DNA of 45,980 bases, taken from contig JAJZMF010000019.1 of assembly GCA_021850325.1 (NCBI GenBank), positions 1 to 45,980 on the forward strand, in the 5' to 3' direction. Position numbers and translations under genes: made by a program. Shown piece by piece: positions 25,000 to 32,830 of this stretch. Every line of letters starts with the position of its first letter. The first letter of the stretch is position 1. This stretch comes from Actinomycetes bacterium. GTDB taxonomy: Bacteria > Actinomycetota > Acidimicrobiia > Acidimicrobiales > Palsa-688. The notes beneath the pieces were generated by a model. The model did no database searches. It saw only the letters and a list, made by a program, of their open reading frames with translations, and was not told the origin of the DNA.

Positions 25000-26535
25000 G
25001 TGAGCCGGGCCCTGGTGGTCACGGCGGACGTGCTGAGGCCGCAGATGGCCGGTCCCGCTATGCGGGCCTGGGCCCTGGCCCACCAGTTGGCACCCTCCAA
25101 CGAGGTCCGCCTCGTGACCACCTCGCCCTACTGCGAGCTGGACGGCGAGGGCTTCAGCACCGGGGCGGTGGACGCCGCGGGCCTGGCCGAGGCGGAGGCG
25201 TGGGCCGACGTACTGGTCCTCCAGGGCTACGTCACCCATCACCACCCGTTCCTGGCCCGCTCGGAGAAGCACATCGTCTTCGACGTCTACGACCCCCTGC
25301 ACCTGGAGACCCTGGCCCTGACCCGGGGCACCGTCTCCCAGGCCCGGGACGACCACGTGCGCCTCTCGGTGGAGACGCTCAACTTCCAGCTGCGGCGGGC
25401 CGACTTCCTGATCTGCGCCAGCGAGCGCCAACGGGACCTCTTCATCGGCCAGCTGTGTGCCTTGGGGCGGGCCAACCCGCGCACCTACGACGACGACCCC
25501 ACCCTGCGCCGGCTCATCGACGTCGTGCCCTTCGGCCTGCCCGACGACCCCCCCCGGCACCGCCGCCCTGCCCTGCGCGGCGTCGTCCCGGGGATAGGTG
25601 CCGACGACGACGTGCTCGTCTGGGCCGGGGGCGTCTACGACTGGTTCGACCCGCTCACCCTGGTGCGGGCGGTGGGGCGCCTGGCCCGCCGCCGGCCCGG
25701 CGTGCGCTTGTACTTCATGGGCCTGCGCCACCCCAACCCGGACGTCCCCGAGATGGCCATGTCCACGGCCACCAGGGCCCTGGCGGACGAGCTGGGCCTG
25801 ACGGGCAGGCACGTGTTCTTCAACGAGGGCTGGGTCGCCTACGCCGACCGGGAGAACTACCTGACCGAGGCCACGCTCGGGGTCACCTGCCACTTCGCCA
25901 GCGCCGAGACCCACTTCTCGTTCCGCACCCGGGCGCTCGACTACCTCTGGGCGGGCCTGCCCATGGTCACCACCGAAGGGGACTCCTTCGCCGACCTGGT
26001 CGTCGAGGAAGGCCTCGGCCTGAGCGTGCCCCCCGAGGACCCCGAGGCCCTGGAGGCGGCGCTCGCCCGGTTGCTCGAGGACCATGAGCTGGCCGAGAAC
26101 TGCCGGCGGCGGGCAGCCGCACTGCGGGGACGTTTTCGCTGGTCGAACGTCACCAAGCCACTGGAGGAGTTCTGCCGCAGCCCACGCCGGGCACCCGACC
26201 TGGTGCTGCCACTGCCCTCCGGTGACCTGGCAGGCCCGGCTCCGGCACCCTCCGTGGCCGAGCCGGCCCAGGTCGCCGAGCCGGCCGGACCGGCGACAGC
26301 CGGGCCCGGTGGCCCGGCAGGCCGAGAAGGGGAGGAGGGGCCCGCCGGGCCGCAGAGCGAGCCGCCACCGGCTCCACGGCCTCGCTCGGGCTGGTTGACG
26401 GCGGCCCGCCTCGCCTACGAGCAGGGGGGCCCGGCCAGAATGGCCCGCCGGGCCGCCCTGGCGCTGGCCCGTCGGGCTGCGGAGCGCCTCGAAGCTGCGC
26501 CCGGGCCCGAAGGCACAGACCGCTCCCGGCGCTGA
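25000..26535 (+). CDS. GT4-family glycosyltransferase, paralogue of its divergent neighbour
   Basis: A 511-residue GT-B glycosyltransferase. It has FDVYDPLHLETLAL, CASERQRDLFIGQLCALGR, WAGGVYDWFDPLTLVRAVGR and RTRALDYLWAGLPMVTTEGD in the same order as the neighbouring gene. Residues 405-460 are a Pro/Ala/Gly-rich linker, followed by a basic amphipathic tail (TAARLAYEQGGPARMARRA) that may touch the membrane. GTG 25000 is the start. The 116 bases between the two divergent GT4 genes should hold both promoters; I see no clear -10 or -35. It converges on clpP with 52 bases between. Confidence 0.88.
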   Translation: MSRALVVTADVLRPQMAGPAMRAWALAHQLAPSNEVRLVTTSPYCELDGEGFSTGAVDAAGLAEAEAWADVLVLQGYVTHHHPFLARSEKHIVFDVYDPLHLETLALTRGTVSQARDDHVRLSVETLNFQLRRADFLICASERQRDLFIGQLCALGRANPRTYDDDPTLRRLIDVVPFGLPDDPPRHRRPALRGVVPGIGADDDVLVWAGGVYDWFDPLTLVRAVGRLARRRPGVRLYFMGLRHPNPDVPEMAMSTATRALADELGLTGRHVFFNEGWVAYADRENYLTEATLGVTCHFASAETHFSFRTRALDYLWAGLPMVTTEGDSFADLVVEEGLGLSVPPEDPEALEAALARLLEDHELAENCRRRAAALRGRFRWSNVTKPLEEFCRSPRRAPDLVLPLPSGDLAGPAPAPSVAEPAQVAEPAGPATAGPGGPAGREGEEGPAGPQSEPPPAPRPRSGWLTAARLAYEQGGPARMARRAALALARRAAERLEAAPGPEGTDRSRR

Positions 26536-26587
26536 ACGGCCCCGCCCGCCCGGTGCCGCCCTTCCCCGGCCGCCGGGAGGCGGTGCC

Positions 26588-27211
26588 TCACTTGACGGCT
26601 GCTTCGCCCACCTCTTTGGCCCTGGCGATCACCTGGTCGATGAAGCCGTAGTCCTTGGCTTCCTCGGCCGTGAACCAGCGGTCACGGTCGGAATCGCGCT
26701 CGATCCGCTCCACCGGCTGCCCGGTGTGGAAGGCGATGCGCTCAGCCATCATCCGCTTGAGGTAGATGATCTGCTCGGCCTGGATGGCTATGTCCGCCGC
26801 CTGTCCCTGCATCTGGCCCGAGGGCTGGTGCATCAGGATGCGGGAGTGGGGCAGGGCGTAACGCTTGCCCGGGGCCCCGGCACAGAGCAGGAACTGCCCC
26901 ATGGACGCAGCCAGGCCCATGCACACCGTCGACACGTCACAGGGCACGTACTGCATGGTGTCGTAGATGGCGAGGCCCGAGGTCACCGACCCACCCGGTG
27001 AGTTGATGTACAGGCTGATGTCACGGTTGGGGTCCTCGGCCGCCAACAGGAGCAGCTGGGCGCAGATCAGGTTGGCCGAGCGGTCGTCCACCTCGGTGCC
27101 GAGGAAGACGATGCGCTCCCGCAGCAGGCGCTGGTAGACGTCGGCCTGGGTATCGGGGCTGCCGCCCGGGGAGGCCGAAACGGGCAGGCCGGGCACGTGG
27201 AGCTGTGACAT
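26588..27211 (-). CDS. clpP: ATP-dependent Clp protease proteolytic subunit
   Basis: A 207-residue serine protease that forms the tetradecameric ClpP chamber and degrades proteins fed in by ClpX or ClpC. The catalytic triad is visible: Ser103 in [11 protein letters not shown], His128 in RILMHQPSG and Asp177 in [24 protein letters not shown] at 71-84 is the oxyanion-hole segment. The N-terminus is a little longer than average. I chose ATG 27211 because [10 protein letters not shown] follows directly and the upstream in-frame part is Arg-rich and not ClpP-like. Actinobacteria usually carry two clpP genes in tandem; here only one is present and no clpX is next to it, so it may be an extra copy. 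Confidence 0.95.
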   Translation of the reverse strand: MSQLHVPGLPVSASPGGSPDTQADVYQRLLRERIVFLGTEVDDRSANLICAQLLLLAAEDPNRDISLYINSPGGSVTSGLAIYDTMQYVPCDVSTVCMGLAASMGQFLLCAGAPGKRYALPHSRILMHQPSGQMQGQAADIAIQAEQIIYLKRMMAERIAFHTGQPVERIERDSDRDRWFTAEEAKDYGFIDQVIARAKEVGEAAVK

Positions 27212-27438
27212 AGCTAGGAGGGTACCGCTCCCGCGCCCCCACGGGGCGCTGGGCCACTTTGCCGCCCGGGCCGGACTGACCGCCGCCCCGGTGCACGGCG
27301 TTGGGCGGCGTAGGAGCCGCACCTCCCGCCCTCGCCAGGGGCCCGGCAGCCCTCGGGGCCGGAGAGCCTGCGGCCACCCTGTCCGCCTGGCGACGCACCT
27401 GGCCGGCCTGTAGGATAACGGCCCAGGTCAAGGCACAC

Positions 27439-27520
27439 GCGGGCGTGGCGAAACTGGCAGACGCGCCAGGTTTAGGTCCTGGTCCTGAGAGGGGTGGAGG
27501 TTCGAGTCCTCTCGCCCGCA
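27439..27520 (+). tRNA. tRNA-Leu (anticodon UAG)
   Basis: An 82-base class II tRNA. The acceptor stem GCGGGCG pairs with CGCCCGC at 27513-27519, and A27520 is the discriminator. The anticodon stem CCAGG/CCTGG holds the loop TTTAGGT, giving anticodon TAG for leucine CUN codons. A variable arm and the GTTCGAGTC T-loop follow. The 3' CCA is not encoded (the next bases are CCG), so it is added after transcription. It lies between clpP and the convergent membrane gene. Confidence 0.95.
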
Positions 27521-27550
27521 CCGGTCCCCTGCGTGCGACCCGAAGTAGCG

Positions 27551-29047
27551 TCAGCTGCCGGGGCGCGGTGCCCGGGGCCCACGGCCGGGGGCACGCAACA
27601 GGGGGGCACGTAACAGCCGGCACGGAAGGGCCACCACCTGGCCGGGGGGGTCGATGGCGAGGTAGGCCGTCGCCGCTCCCGGGCGGGCACAAGCCGACCG
27701 GGCGAGCTCCACCTGGCTGGCCCACGACGGCCCGCCGGCCCGGCCGTTCCAGTCCCGGAAGTCGACCACCCAGGCCGGGAGCAGCGCGAGACAGCACACC
27801 AGGACCGCCAACGGGGGCACAGCCGGGCCCGTTCCTCTACGGTGAGCCGGCCGGGCGCGGCCGCCCCGGCCAGCGAAGAGGCGTTGCCCGGGACCGCAGG
27901 CGGCGCTCAAAAGGACGCTCAGCACCATCAGGACCGACGTCGCCGCATAGCGCCCGGCAAAGCCCACCGAGGTTGCCTGCTGCATCTGCGGTCCCACACC
28001 TCGCAGCCAGCTCGGCACCACGAAGCACAGGGGGGCCAGGACAGCCACCGTCAGACCGAGACGCCGGGCCTGGCGGCCTCCGCCCACCAGGACCGTCGCC
28101 AGCAGGGCGCCCAGCAGCAGGGCGCCCACCAGCTCCCCGAGCAACCGGCTGGCCCCGGCCAGCACATCGGTCCCGTCCAGGCCGCCCAACCACCCCGCCC
28201 CCACCCGCAGGAAGAAGGCGGGCACGGTGGACGCCAGACCGGTGGCCGGCAGCCCATGGGGACCAGGCGCACCCAGCACGACCAGGCCCTGCAGGACAAG
28301 CCCCGCCACCAGGCCCGCCACCGCCCAGTTGTCCCGTAGGCGGGGCAGGGCCACGAGGCGGGCGACAGCCAGCGGGGCGAGCAGGGCGACAAGTGGCTCG
28401 GAAGCGGCTGCCAGCCCACAGAGCACGAAGACGCCCGAAGCCCCGGCCCGGCCCCGGGGCCTCCAGAGCAGGGCCCAGAAGCTCGCAAAGAACATCCACC
28501 AGGGCAGGTTGACGAAGTTGTCGAGCATCTCGACCACGGCCACCGGCAACAGGACCATGCAGAGGACGAGGACGCCACGGGCGGCGACCGACGGCAGGTG
28601 GCCCCGGGCCATGTGGAAGACGGCGAGCGCGAGCACAGCCAGGCCCAGGGCACCGCCCCACGCCGCCACCACGGGAGCGTCGAGGACGGGCACCAGTCGG
28701 GCCAGCTCCGCACCCAGCCGCGGCACCAGCTGCTCGTAGCCGTTGTAACTGGTCACCAGGGCGCTCCAGAACGGCCTGCCCACCGCCTGGGAGTAAAAGA
28801 CCGAGCCGTCCTCGGCCCACATGGTCCGCGTGGCCGCCAGCCCGCTCTGGCGGCTCAGGGCCAAGAGGGCCAGGACCGCCGTACCCAGGACGTAGCCGAG
28901 GGCCACCACGGGTGCAGGCAGGTTGGCCGGGGCAGCCGGCGGGAACAACGGGGTGAGCCAGGACCGGGCCGCACCGAGCAGGGACGGGCCGGGGCCCTCC
29001 AGGGAGACGGCTCGGCTCGGGCGCAGCGACGGTGACGTCACGGGCAC
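27551..29047 (-). CDS. Multi-membrane-spanning protein with MWAEDG motif, paralogue of the protein at 18963-20465
   Basis: A 498-residue integral membrane protein with about ten hydrophobic segments. TMWAEDGSVFYSQAVGRPF follows the first segment; then come NGYEQLVPRLGAELARLVPV and NFVNLPWWMFFASFWALLWRP. The last part has LALLPAWVVDFRDWNGRAGG against LALAPAWAVDLRDANMRSAG in the paralogue. Function is unknown; a GT-C-like role is suggested only by topology and context. I chose GTG 29047 (GTG 29041 also possible), 5 bases after the stop of the repeat protein, so it ends the minus-strand operon that begins at 34024. Confidence 0.7.
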   Translation of the reverse strand: MPVTSPSLRPSRAVSLEGPGPSLLGAARSWLTPLFPPAAPANLPAPVVALGYVLGTAVLALLALSRQSGLAATRTMWAEDGSVFYSQAVGRPFWSALVTSYNGYEQLVPRLGAELARLVPVLDAPVVAAWGGALGLAVLALAVFHMARGHLPSVAARGVLVLCMVLLPVAVVEMLDNFVNLPWWMFFASFWALLWRPRGRAGASGVFVLCGLAAASEPLVALLAPLAVARLVALPRLRDNWAVAGLVAGLVLQGLVVLGAPGPHGLPATGLASTVPAFFLRVGAGWLGGLDGTDVLAGASRLLGELVGALLLGALLATVLVGGGRQARRLGLTVAVLAPLCFVVPSWLRGVGPQMQQATSVGFAGRYAATSVLMVLSVLLSAACGPGQRLFAGRGGRARPAHRRGTGPAVPPLAVLVCCLALLPAWVVDFRDWNGRAGGPSWASQVELARSACARPGAATAYLAIDPPGQVVALPCRLLRAPLLRAPGRGPRAPRPGS

Positions 29048-29052
29048 CAGCC

Positions 29053-30996
29053 TCAGCAGGCGTAGTCGGGGTCGACGGGGCTGCTGCCTGGCCCATAGCC
29101 GTACTGGACCAGCCAGGGTACGCCACCGGCGAACCCCAGGGTGGAGGAGCTGAGCGTGGAGGGGTCCCCCGCCGCCAGTGCCCGCTGGCAGTAGGACCGG
29201 GCGCTGTAGGTGCCGCCGGTGAGGGTCTGGGCCCCCGCCACCCAGATCGGCTGGCCCCCGGGTGGCATGTAGGAGCCCGTCACCAGGCCCCACTGGAACC
29301 AGGTGCTGTATATCCCCACGGTCCTGCCCGCTGCCCTCAGTGCGTCCAGGGCGCCCTGCACGACGGCGGCGTTCACCGGGCGGGCCGACGCCGCCGTGGA
29401 CCAGCCCTCCCCCAGTTCCACGTCCAGCCACCAGACCACCGGGTCCCGGCCCTCGGCCAGGACGAAGTTCAGGTCGGCCTGCGCGTAGTTGTACCCCCAG
29501 TCATAGGCCCGGCAGGTGCTGCTGGTCCCGGCGCACGTGGCGCGGGGCCCGCTGGAGGTCACCGGGCTGGTCGCCGGCGCCGGCTGGAGGATGGTGTACA
29601 CGGACATGTTCGGCCCGGCCCAGGTGGCTTCGGCCTGGAAGCAGGGGTTGAAGTCGTTGATGTGGCCGTCGTTCACCCCGACGACCACGAACGAGCCGGC
29701 GCCGGGTAGCTTGACCGTGGTCGGCGAGCCGCGGGGGCGGCACTGCGGCCAGGAGACGTCATAGCCCGTGGTCCCGGGCGCGTACGGGTGCAAGGGGCTG
29801 GTGCCGGGAGCCGTGGTGACCGTAACGGGCACCGTCGTGGTGGTGGCCACGGGCTTGGTGGTGGCGACAGGCAGAGTGGTGACGGGCAGCGTGGTGGCCG
29901 GTCGCGTGCCCGTTGTAGTCGTCGTGCCCGTTGTGGTCGTTGTGGTCGCCACGGTGGGCGTGGTCCGGGCCACGATGGTGGTGCTCGTCGTGGCAAAGGG
30001 CGGGCCCGGCGCCGCGTAGCGGGCGGCCATCAGGGCCACGACCGGGGCCCGGTCGGACCGGCCCGCAGGAGGGGGCAGAGTCGGCGCGTCTCCGAAGGCG
30101 TAGACAGCGCCGTCCTGGTCGGCCAACCAGTACCCATGGCCGTCGGCCGTCGGGGCGATCGCCCGCACCGGCTGCGCCAGGTGCAGAGTGCTGGTGGCCC
30201 CGTAAAAAGCAGCGTCGCCGAACGCGAACATGCCGCCGTCGGAGGCGACCTCCCAGTAGCCCCTGCCGTCGGGCGTGGAGGCGATGGCCACGATGGGCCG
30301 GTTGAGGTGCATGCGTCCCGTAGAGCCGTAGAAGCCGGCGTCCCCGTACGCGAATATGCCGCCGTCGGAGGCGACCAACCAATAGCCACCGCCGTCCGGG
30401 GTGGCAGCCATGGCCACGATGGGCCGTCTCAGGTGCAGTGCCCCGGCGCTGCCCAGGAAGCGGGCGTCCCCGAAGACGTAGACCCCCCCATTGGCAGCAG
30501 CCAGCCAGTACCCGTCCCCGTCCGGGGTGGCCGCCGCCCCGACGATGGGGCTGGCCGGCTTCGACCTGGAAAGGTCGCCATAGTAGTGCGTGCCGTCATG
30601 GGCGACGGCACCATCTGAACGCACCAGCCAGTAACCCTGCCTGATGGGCCCGGCCGCAGGAGCCGTGGTCGGTGGAGCGGTCGGCGCAGTGGTCGTCGGC
30701 AAGGAGGTACCGACCGGCGAGGTGACCGGGGCCGTACCCCCGGGCGTGGAGGTCGAAGTTGCACCGGTGCTGCTCGTGGGGACCGTGGGCAACGATGCCG
30801 CCTCGGCCGCACCGGGGGCCGGGGCGGCGCGCGACAGGGCGGGCACCCCGAGCACGGCCAGCGCCGCGAGCACGCCCGCCGCCCAGCGGGCACGGGCCTG
30901 CCGGGCCCGCTGGTTACGCCCGGGCCGGGCCGGGTACCCGACCCCGTCCGGCCGGGCCCTGACCAACGGCAGACCGTCGGCAGACCGGCGCCGCAT
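29053..30996 (-). CDS. Secreted protein with GYW beta repeats, Thr-rich linker and GH25-like/DUF1906 domain
   Basis: A 647-residue exported protein. A basic N-terminus precedes a hydrophobic stretch (WAAGVLAALAVLGVPALSRA, about 38-57), a signal peptide or anchor with a long n-region. A Thr/Pro-rich segment follows, then five repeats of about 42 residues at GYW positions 121, 162, 204, 247 and 288. Residues 337-399 are an almost pure Thr/Pro/Val linker. The rest begins TTGYDVSWPQCRPRG and contains PVVWWLDVELGEGW and GRTVGIYSTWFQWG, resembling the TIM-barrel of GH25 and Rv2525c-like DUF1906 proteins. The Asp/Glu pair in WLDVE would be catalytic. A cell-wall or glycan hydrolase at the surface is the likely role (inference). 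Confidence 0.85.
   Translation of the reverse strand: MRRRSADGLPLVRARPDGVGYPARPGRNQRARQARARWAAGVLAALAVLGVPALSRAAPAPGAAEAASLPTVPTSSTGATSTSTPGGTAPVTSPVGTSLPTTTAPTAPPTTAPAAGPIRQGYWLVRSDGAVAHDGTHYYGDLSRSKPASPIVGAAATPDGDGYWLAAANGGVYVFGDARFLGSAGALHLRRPIVAMAATPDGGGYWLVASDGGIFAYGDAGFYGSTGRMHLNRPIVAIASTPDGRGYWEVASDGGMFAFGDAAFYGATSTLHLAQPVRAIAPTADGHGYWLADQDGAVYAFGDAPTLPPPAGRSDRAPVVALMAARYAAPGPPFATTSTTIVARTTPTVATTTTTTGTTTTTGTRPATTLPVTTLPVATTKPVATTTTVPVTVTTAPGTSPLHPYAPGTTGYDVSWPQCRPRGSPTTVKLPGAGSFVVVGVNDGHINDFNPCFQAEATWAGPNMSVYTILQPAPATSPVTSSGPRATCAGTSSTCRAYDWGYNYAQADLNFVLAEGRDPVVWWLDVELGEGWSTAASARPVNAAVVQGALDALRAAGRTVGIYSTWFQWGLVTGSYMPPGGQPIWVAGAQTLTGGTYSARSYCQRALAAGDPSTLSSSTLGFAGGVPWLVQYGYGPGSSPVDPDYAC
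29800..29988 (-). repeat. Thr-rich low-complexity linker
   Basis: On the minus strand ACC/ACG/ACA-rich codons encode a run of Thr with Val, Pro and Ala, including a stretch of six Thr and tandem PVTT/PVATT units. It joins the repeat domain to the hydrolase-like domain. Such linkers in exported actinobacterial proteins are often O-mannosylated. Confidence 0.8.
30082..30636 (-). repeat. Five tandem GYW repeats (about 42 codons each)
   Basis: Each unit follows TPDGxGYWLVASDGGxFxFGDAxFYGSTGxxHLxxPIVAIA. Units start at residues 121, 162, 204, 247 and 288; the first and last are more divergent. The pattern predicts short beta strands, as in a propeller or solenoid. It is common in Acidimicrobiia secreted proteins as far as I recall. 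Confidence 0.85.
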
Positions 30997-31052
30997 CTAC
31001 GACCGGTGCTTCGCGCAGGGCCGCAACCGGCCCCGCCGTCCTGGCAGGGCCA

Positions 31053-32078
31053 CTAGATGATGCCGTCGTGGATGGCGCTACGCACCCAGGGGATCACCTC
31101 GTCCAGCATCTCGTCCAAGCCTGTGGTGGACTCGAAACCGAGCACCCGCTTGGCTTTTTCGACCGACGGCACCCGCCGGGCCACGTCGTGCTCGAACGGT
31201 GGGTCGCTCACGTAGCGCAGCTCCTCGCCGGGACCGCGCACCTTGGACCATATGACCTTGGCCAGGTCCAGGACGGTGGTCGACTCGGCGGTGGAGAGGT
31301 TGAAGTCCTCGTTGGTGGCGGCCTCGTGCTCCATGGCAGTTACCACCCCGCGTGCCAGGTCACCTCCATAGGTGTAGTGGCGCACCTGGGAGCCGTCACC
31401 CAGGATGTGCAGCGGGTCCTGCCCCTTCAGCACCTTCTGCACCAGGTCGGGTACGACGTGGCTCATGGCGAGCTTGACATTGCCCGACTCTATCTCCACG
31501 TCACCGAGCGCCCGGCTCTCGCCGATCCCCACGCAGTTGAACGGCCTCACGATCGTGTATGGGAGCTGGTACTGGTCCCAGGCCGCGCGGGCGAAGTACT
31601 CGACGGCCAGCTTCTGGAAACCGTAGGAGGACAGGGGAGGGGGGACAGCGCGCTCGTCACCCTCCACTGATGGCCAACGGTCCGTCGACTCGAAGACCAT
31701 GGACGAGCTGAGGTAGGTCACCTTGCGCAACCTGCCCTTGCGCCGGGCCGCGATGGCAGCGTCGACGGAGGAGGCGATGATGCGCTCGTTGGTGGCCAAC
31801 AGGTCGTAGGCGTAGGTGTGGAAGTAGGAGATGCCGCCTATCATGGCTGCCCCGGCAATGAAGTGGTCCGCCTCGGAGAGCAGCTCCTCGAGCATGGCCG
31901 CGTCACGGCAGTCGCCCTCCACGAAGCGGTAGCCGGGGTGGTCGTCGTAGGACTTCTTCACCGGCCCGTACTTGGAGAAGTTGTCCACCCCCACGACCTG
32001 GTAACCGCGGGCCAGTAGCTCCTCGACCACGTAACCGCCGATGAAACCGGCACTACCGCTCACTACGACCGTTGTCAT
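31053..32078 (-). CDS. NAD-dependent sugar-nucleotide epimerase (extended SDR)
   Basis: A 341-residue extended SDR. The NAD-binding GSAGFIGG is at 8-15, the catalytic Ser in LSSSMVFEST near 124-126, and Tyr152/Lys156 form the YxxxK pair in SSYGFQKLA. IVRPFNCVGIGE and GDGSQVRHYTYGGDLARGV are typical of epimerases that work on UDP- or GDP-sugars. With the UDP-sugar dehydrogenase two genes upstream it may act on a uronic acid (inference). The ATG overlaps the stop of the upstream GT2 as ATGA, so translation is coupled. Confidence 0.88.
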   Translation of the reverse strand: MTTVVVSGSAGFIGGYVVEELLARGYQVVGVDNFSKYGPVKKSYDDHPGYRFVEGDCRDAAMLEELLSEADHFIAGAAMIGGISYFHTYAYDLLATNERIIASSVDAAIAARRKGRLRKVTYLSSSMVFESTDRWPSVEGDERAVPPPLSSYGFQKLAVEYFARAAWDQYQLPYTIVRPFNCVGIGESRALGDVEIESGNVKLAMSHVVPDLVQKVLKGQDPLHILGDGSQVRHYTYGGDLARGVVTAMEHEAATNEDFNLSTAESTTVLDLAKVIWSKVRGPGEELRYVSDPPFEHDVARRVPSVEKAKRVLGFESTTGLDEMLDEVIPWVRSAIHDGII

Positions 32079-32827
32079 TGTCCCTTGTCTCCAGTCTTGC
32101 CCAGCAGTTCGTGCATCTTGTCAACCGAGAGGGTGCCGCCGAACGCGAAGCGGTACCAGCGCAGGTAGGCCGGCAACCACTTGGCGATCTTGAAATGTGA
32201 CTCCCCGAACGTCCGGTCGAGCCAGATGGTCGGGATCTCGGCCACCGGCCTGCGCAGGCGGCGGGCCTTCGCCACCAGCTCCAAACCGACCTCGAAACCC
32301 TTGTCACTGTGTATACCCACCTCTTGCACGAAGTGGCGGTCGTAGGCCTTGAAGGAGTTGGTGGGGTCCCAGGTCCCCACCCGGCCCAGTACGTGCAGTG
32401 AGGCCCCCGCCAGGCGGCTCATCAGCCCCTTGACCAGTGGGCCCCCCACCTGCTGGCCGCCCCGGGAGTAGCGGCTTGCCGCAGCCACCACCACGCCGCG
32501 CTCCACCAGCCTGGTCAGCTGGTCGATCTGCTGCGGGTCGTCGCAGCCGTCCGCCATGGTCACCACGACCACGTCGGCCACTGCGGCAGCGAAGCCGGCC
32601 CTTATGGCCCGGGCCGGGCCTCGGCCGTAGGGGTTGAGCACCAAGCGGGCACGGGGGTCCTGGCGGGAGAACTTGTCGACCCAGGGGACCGTGGTGTCCT
32701 CCGGTGAGTCGCAGACCACCAGCACCTCGCAGGGCAGGGAGACGGCCTCGGTGATCCGCTCGAGCGCCGTGAGGATGTGCTCACCCTCGTCGCGTGCGGT
32801 GACGACCACCGAGACCCGGGGCTTCAC
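32075..32827 (-). CDS. GT2-family glycosyltransferase, dolichol-phosphate-mannose-synthase-like
   Basis: A 250-residue GT-A enzyme. It starts KPRVSVVVTARDEGEHILTAL, then EVLVVCDSPEDTT and VVVTMADGCDDPQQIDQL with the metal-binding acidic motif. SFKAYDRHFVQEVGIHSDKG and FGESHFKIAKWLPAYLRWY follow. The order matches DPM1-like enzymes that load a sugar onto a polyprenyl phosphate. Such lipid-linked sugars are the donors of GT-C enzymes, which fits the membrane proteins in this locus. The start is GTG 32827, 3 bases after the dehydrogenase stop. Confidence 0.88.
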   Translation of the reverse strand: MKPRVSVVVTARDEGEHILTALERITEAVSLPCEVLVVCDSPEDTTVPWVDKFSRQDPRARLVLNPYGRGPARAIRAGFAAAVADVVVVTMADGCDDPQQIDQLTRLVERGVVVAAASRYSRGGQQVGGPLVKGLMSRLAGASLHVLGRVGTWDPTNSFKAYDRHFVQEVGIHSDKGFEVGLELVAKARRLRRPVAEIPTIWLDRTFGESHFKIAKWLPAYLRWYRFAFGGTLSVDKMHELLGKTGDKGQ

Positions 32828-32830
32828 GGC

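Noticed and set aside
24880-26085. Minus-strand frame (401 codons) opposite the second GT4 gene
   Set aside because: Rich in Gly, Val, Gln and Glu without any motif; the plus strand is a clear GT4 enzyme.
26536-26587. Bidirectional terminator between the GT4 gene and clpP
   Set aside because: GGTGCCGCC and GGCGGTGCC can pair only with two G-T pairs across a long loop and there is no T-run, so support is too weak.
27837-29126. Second minus-strand frame (429 codons) inside the MWAEDG membrane gene
   Set aside because: Pro/Gly/Arg-rich out-of-frame translation; the other frame has membrane segments and matches its paralogue.
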